The notes beneath the pieces were generated by a model. It was not told the origin of the DNA and did not search any database. It worked only from the letters and a program-made list of their open reading frames with translations. The translations under genes and the position numbers were made by a program. This document shows, piece by piece, positions 6,285 to 8,308 of a DNA stretch of 8,308 nucleotides; positions within the stretch are counted from its first letter, which is position 1, and the number at the start of each line of letters is the position of its first letter. The stretch comes from Streptosporangiaceae bacterium (GTDB taxonomy: Bacteria; Actinomycetota; Actinomycetes; Streptosporangiales; Streptosporangiaceae). The stretch lies in NCBI GenBank assembly GCA_030040475.1, contig JASHTQ010000239.1, forward strand, positions 1 to 8,308, written 5' to 3'.

Positions 6285-7736
6285 ATGGTCGGAGCAGAGG
6301 CAGGGCAGTCCGCGAGCCTGTTCGACGAGGCGGAGGAAGCCGCCGCGAGCGCCACGGCACCGCTGGCGGTGCGGATGCGGCCGCGCACGCTGGACGAGGT
6401 GATCGGGCAGCGTCACCTGACCAGCCAGGGGACGCCGTTCCGCAAGCTGATCGACAACGACGCGCCGATGTCGCTGCTGCTGTGGGGTCCGCCGGGCACC
6501 GGGAAGACCACGCTGGCCTCCGTGGTCAGCCAGGTGACCAGGCGGCGGTTCGTCGAGCTGTCGGCGACAAGCGCCGGGGTCAAGGACGTGCGCGCCGCGG
6601 TCGACGCCGCCCGCCGAACGCTCGGCCTGAGCGGCACCCAGACCGTGCTGTTCATCGACGAGGTGCACAGGTTCTCCAAGACCCAGCAGGACGCGCTGCT
6701 GCCCGCGGTGGAGAACCGCTGGGTCTCGTTCATCGGCGCGACGACGGAAAACCCGTTCTTCTCCGTCGTGTCGCCGCTGCTGTCGCGGTCGCTGCTGCTG
6801 ACCCTTCAGCCGCTGTCCGACGACGACGTGCGCGAGGTCATCGCCCGCGCGCTGGCCGATCCGCGCGGGCTCGGCGGCGCGATCACCCTTGACGAGGACG
6901 CGAGGGAGCATCTCATCAGGCTGGCGGGCGGCGATGCGCGGCGCACCCTCACCTACCTGGAGGCCGCCGCTCTTGGCCTAGACGAGGGCCAGGGGATCGA
7001 CATCGGGACGCTGGAGCGCGCGGTGGACAGGGCCGCGGTCCGCTACGACCGCGACGGCGACCAGCACTACGACGTCATCAGTGCGTTCATCAAGTCCATG
7101 CGGGGCAGCGATGTGGACGCGGCGCTGCACTACCTGGCCAGGATGATCGAGGCGGGCGAGGACCCGCGGTTCATTGCCAGGCGGCTCATCGTGCACGCCA
7201 GCGAGGACGTCGGGATGGCCGATCCCACCGCGCTGCAGACCGCGGTCGCCGCGGCGCAGGCGGTCGAGTTCGTCGGCCTGCCCGAGGCCAGGATCAACCT
7301 CGCCCAGGCGGTGATCCACATCTCCATGGCGCCCAAGTCCAACGCGGTCATCAAGGCGATCACCGCGGCCGACGCCGACGTGCGCGCTGGCCTGGTTGGC
7401 GCTGTGCCCACGCACCTGCGCGATGCGCACTATCCTGGGGCGGGCAAGGTCGGCCACGGCGAGGGCTACCTGTACCCGCATGACTTCGATGAGGGCGTCG
7501 TCGCGCAGCGCTACGCTCCGGACTCGGTGGCGAACCGGACGTACTACGAGCCGTCCGGGCACGGCCTTGAGGCCCGAATCGCCGAACGCGCCGAGCGGAT
7601 CCAGGCCATCCTCAAGCAGGGCCAGAGATCCAAGGCCAGGGACCAGAAAGCCGGGGACCAGAAGGCCAGGGACCAGGAAGCCGGGCACCAGAACGAGCAA
7701 GGAGCAGGCATGACACCGAACACAGCGCCGCAGTGA
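6285..7736 (+). CDS. rarA: Replication-associated recombination protein A (RarA/MgsA, AAA+ ATPase)
   Basis: RarA is a clamp-loader-like AAA+ ATPase that acts at stalled or gapped replication forks and is known in other bacteria to bind SSB and DNA ends. The 483-residue product shows [12 protein letters not shown] (31-42), Walker [10 protein letters not shown] (68-76), Walker B LFIDE (122-126) continuing VHRF, sensor 1 GATTENP (151-157) and the arginine finger R168 in SPLLSRS. The C-terminal tetramerisation region carries SEDVGMADP and the conserved [20 protein letters not shown]. The start ATG is preceded by AAGGT at 6274-6278 with 6-nt spacing. After about residue 445 the family homology ends, and a hydrophilic tail of four KARDQ-type pentapeptides (450-469) and MTPNTAPQ follows. 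Its TGA overlaps the GTG of the DUF948 gene by 4 bp, so rarA heads an operon with two small genes. Confidence 0.96.
   Translation: MVGAEAGQSASLFDEAEEAAASATAPLAVRMRPRTLDEVIGQRHLTSQGTPFRKLIDNDAPMSLLLWGPPGTGKTTLASVVSQVTRRRFVELSATSAGVKDVRAAVDAARRTLGLSGTQTVLFIDEVHRFSKTQQDALLPAVENRWVSFIGATTENPFFSVVSPLLSRSLLLTLQPLSDDDVREVIARALADPRGLGGAITLDEDAREHLIRLAGGDARRTLTYLEAAALGLDEGQGIDIGTLERAVDRAAVRYDRDGDQHYDVISAFIKSMRGSDVDAALHYLARMIEAGEDPRFIARRLIVHASEDVGMADPTALQTAVAAAQAVEFVGLPEARINLAQAVIHISMAPKSNAVIKAITAADADVRAGLVGAVPTHLRDAHYPGAGKVGHGEGYLYPHDFDEGVVAQRYAPDSVANRTYYEPSGHGLEARIAERAERIQAILKQGQRSKARDQKAGDQKARDQEAGHQNEQGAGMTPNTAPQ
7632..7691 (+). repeat. Four 15-bp tandem repeats in the rarA tail
   Basis: Four units at 7632-7646, 7647-7661, 7662-7676 and 7677-7691 encode [15 protein letters not shown] and EAGHQ. 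The first and third are identical at DNA level, and the second and fourth resemble each other, so the array looks like a duplicated 30-bp unit. It adds a charged, probably disordered tail beyond the folded RarA domain and is prone to copy-number change by slippage. Confidence 0.9.
7699..7736 (+). promoter_or_regulatory. Strong internal ribosome site and 8-codon in-frame ORF ending at the rarA/DUF948 overlap
   Basis: AAGGAG (7699-7704) lies 5 nt before an ATG at 7710 that is in the rarA frame and encodes only MTPNTAPQ before the rarA stop at 7734-7736. The DUF948 GTG at 7733 has no ribosome site of its own at normal distance. Ribosomes loading here would end exactly on the GTGA overlap, so this site may raise reinitiation on the DUF948 gene independently of rarA translation. 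This is inferred from layout. Confidence 0.4.
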
Positions 7737-8197
7737 ACGCGCTACAGCTCGCCGCGCTGATCGCCGCCGTGTTCTGGGCGTTGCTGGTCTGCGTCGGCGT
7801 GTTCGTCCTCTTCCGCCTGGGGCGGCTGATGTCGGAGAGCAGCAAGCTGATGGCGGACCTGCGCGAGCGCGGCGACGTGCTGCTGCAGCGCGCGCAGGCG
7901 GCCGTCGACGGGGCGCAGGCGGCCGTGGACCGGGCCGACAAGCAGCTCAGCCGCACCGCGTCGGTCACGGCCAGCATGGACGAACTCGGTGCCGGCGTGA
8001 CCGAACTCGCCGGGCAGGTCACGGCCCTCGCCGGACTCGGCCGCGCGCTGGCGGGCGGCCCGGTCGGCCGCGTCGCCGCCCTGGCGTACGGCGTCCGCCA
8101 CGCCGTGGCCCTCCGCCGCGCCGGACCAGGCAAGAGCACGCTGAAGGGCCACGTGGTGAAGCGCGGCGAGCTGACCGGCAGGGGAGCGCCGAGATGA
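7733..8197 (+). CDS. DUF948 domain-containing membrane protein
   Basis: This 154-residue protein has one N-terminal hydrophobic segment (about 6-27), then an amphipathic helical region (about 30-105) with clear heptads ([21 protein letters not shown] at 54-74). It ends in a Gly/Arg-rich basic part with the family-like stretch [16 protein letters not shown] (about 118-133). This matches actinobacterial DUF948 proteins found between rarA and alaS; their function is not known. The GTG start is the first usable codon in this frame and overlaps the rarA stop (GTGA), which implies translational coupling. The stop overlaps the next gene as ATGA. Confidence 0.88.
   Translation: MNALQLAALIAAVFWALLVCVGVFVLFRLGRLMSESSKLMADLRERGDVLLQRAQAAVDGAQAAVDRADKQLSRTASVTASMDELGAGVTELAGQVTALAGLGRALAGGPVGRVAALAYGVRHAVALRRAGPGKSTLKGHVVKRGELTGRGAPR
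7892..7933 (+). repeat. 21-bp duplication encoding two coiled-coil heptads
   Basis: Two adjacent 21-bp units (7892-7912 and 7913-7933) share their first 14 bases exactly and differ slightly afterwards. They encode AQAAVDG and AQAAVDR in the DUF948 protein. The period equals one heptad, so the duplication lengthens the predicted coiled coil without breaking its register. Confidence 0.8.
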
Positions 8198-8308
8198 TCC
8201 GCAGGGGATTCTGGCTGACGGTCGGCGCGGTGACCGGCATCTACGGCTACCGCCGGGCCTCCGCCGTGGGCCGCCGGCTGTCCGGCACGCTGACCCGCGG
8301 CGGCCAGA
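8194..8308 (+). CDS. DUF6167 family protein, N-terminal part only
   Basis: The gene runs off the window after 38 complete codons. The visible N-terminus, [21 protein letters not shown], begins basic and continues into a short hydrophobic stretch, as in DUF6167 proteins that follow DUF948 in actinobacterial rarA-alaS loci. The ATG overlaps the DUF948 stop (ATGA) and has AGGGGAG at 8180-8186, 7 nt upstream. The function is unknown. The next gene outside the window would be expected to be alaS, but that cannot be seen here. Confidence 0.75.
   Translation, partial: MIRRGFWLTVGAVTGIYGYRRASAVGRRLSGTLTRGGQ

Noticed and set aside
5883..6911. 342-codon minus-strand frame across the AbiEi-like gene start, the spacer and rarA
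   Set aside because: It crosses a regulatory spacer and two supported genes and has no family features.
7632..7691. Short tandem repeats as a CRISPR array
   Set aside because: The units are contiguous without spacers, are 15 bp long and are in frame within rarA.

Overview
The window looks like chromosomal core DNA from a high-GC Gram-positive bacterium of the Actinomycetota. Base composition is strongly GC-rich, codons mostly end in G or C, GTG starts are common, and the families present (DUF349 protein, membrane-anchored cyclophilin, GloB-like metallo-hydrolase, bacterial AspRS, RarA, DUF948, DUF6167) form a typical actinobacterial neighbourhood, normally bounded by relA and alaS outside a window like this one. 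I cannot name a genus. I see no tRNA, rRNA, CRISPR array, insertion sequence or prophage.

Layout. Bases 1-46 hold a 19-bp tandem repeat cut by the window edge. On the minus strand, a membrane-anchored cyclophilin-type peptidyl-prolyl isomerase (1313-2212) is followed 28 bp downstream by a three-repeat DUF349 protein (46-1284), probably as one operon. A 259-bp divergent spacer (2213-2471) with a 20-bp dyad separates them from the plus-strand metallo-hydrolase gene (2472-3239). Next comes aspS (3363-5108); hisS, which often lies between these two genes in related genomes, is absent. aspS converges on a minus-strand gene for an AbiEi-like/DUF559 protein (5152-6126), and the two stop codons lie in the opposite arms of a perfect 19-bp inverted repeat (5100-5160). 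A divergent spacer (6127-6284) carries two perfect TTATCCACA DnaA boxes 31 bp apart and an extended -10 promoter. It leads into rarA (6285-7736), a DUF948 membrane protein (7733-8197) and the start of a DUF6167 gene (8194-window end). The last three genes overlap by 4 bp each and are almost certainly translationally coupled.

How the genes work together. The content is housekeeping: protein folding outside the membrane (cyclophilin), Asp-tRNA synthesis (AspRS, with residues of the non-discriminating type that would also charge tRNA-Asn), and fork maintenance (RarA). The accessory signals are superimposed on these genes: a 72-bp in-frame insertion inside the metallo-hydrolase, a palindromic element that supplies the last two codons and the stop of both convergent genes, a lone AbiEi/DUF559 gene, and phased DnaA boxes in front of a replication-repair gene. 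No complete new defence or biosynthetic system is visible. The most unusual items are the palindrome with shared gene ends and the in-frame insertion.
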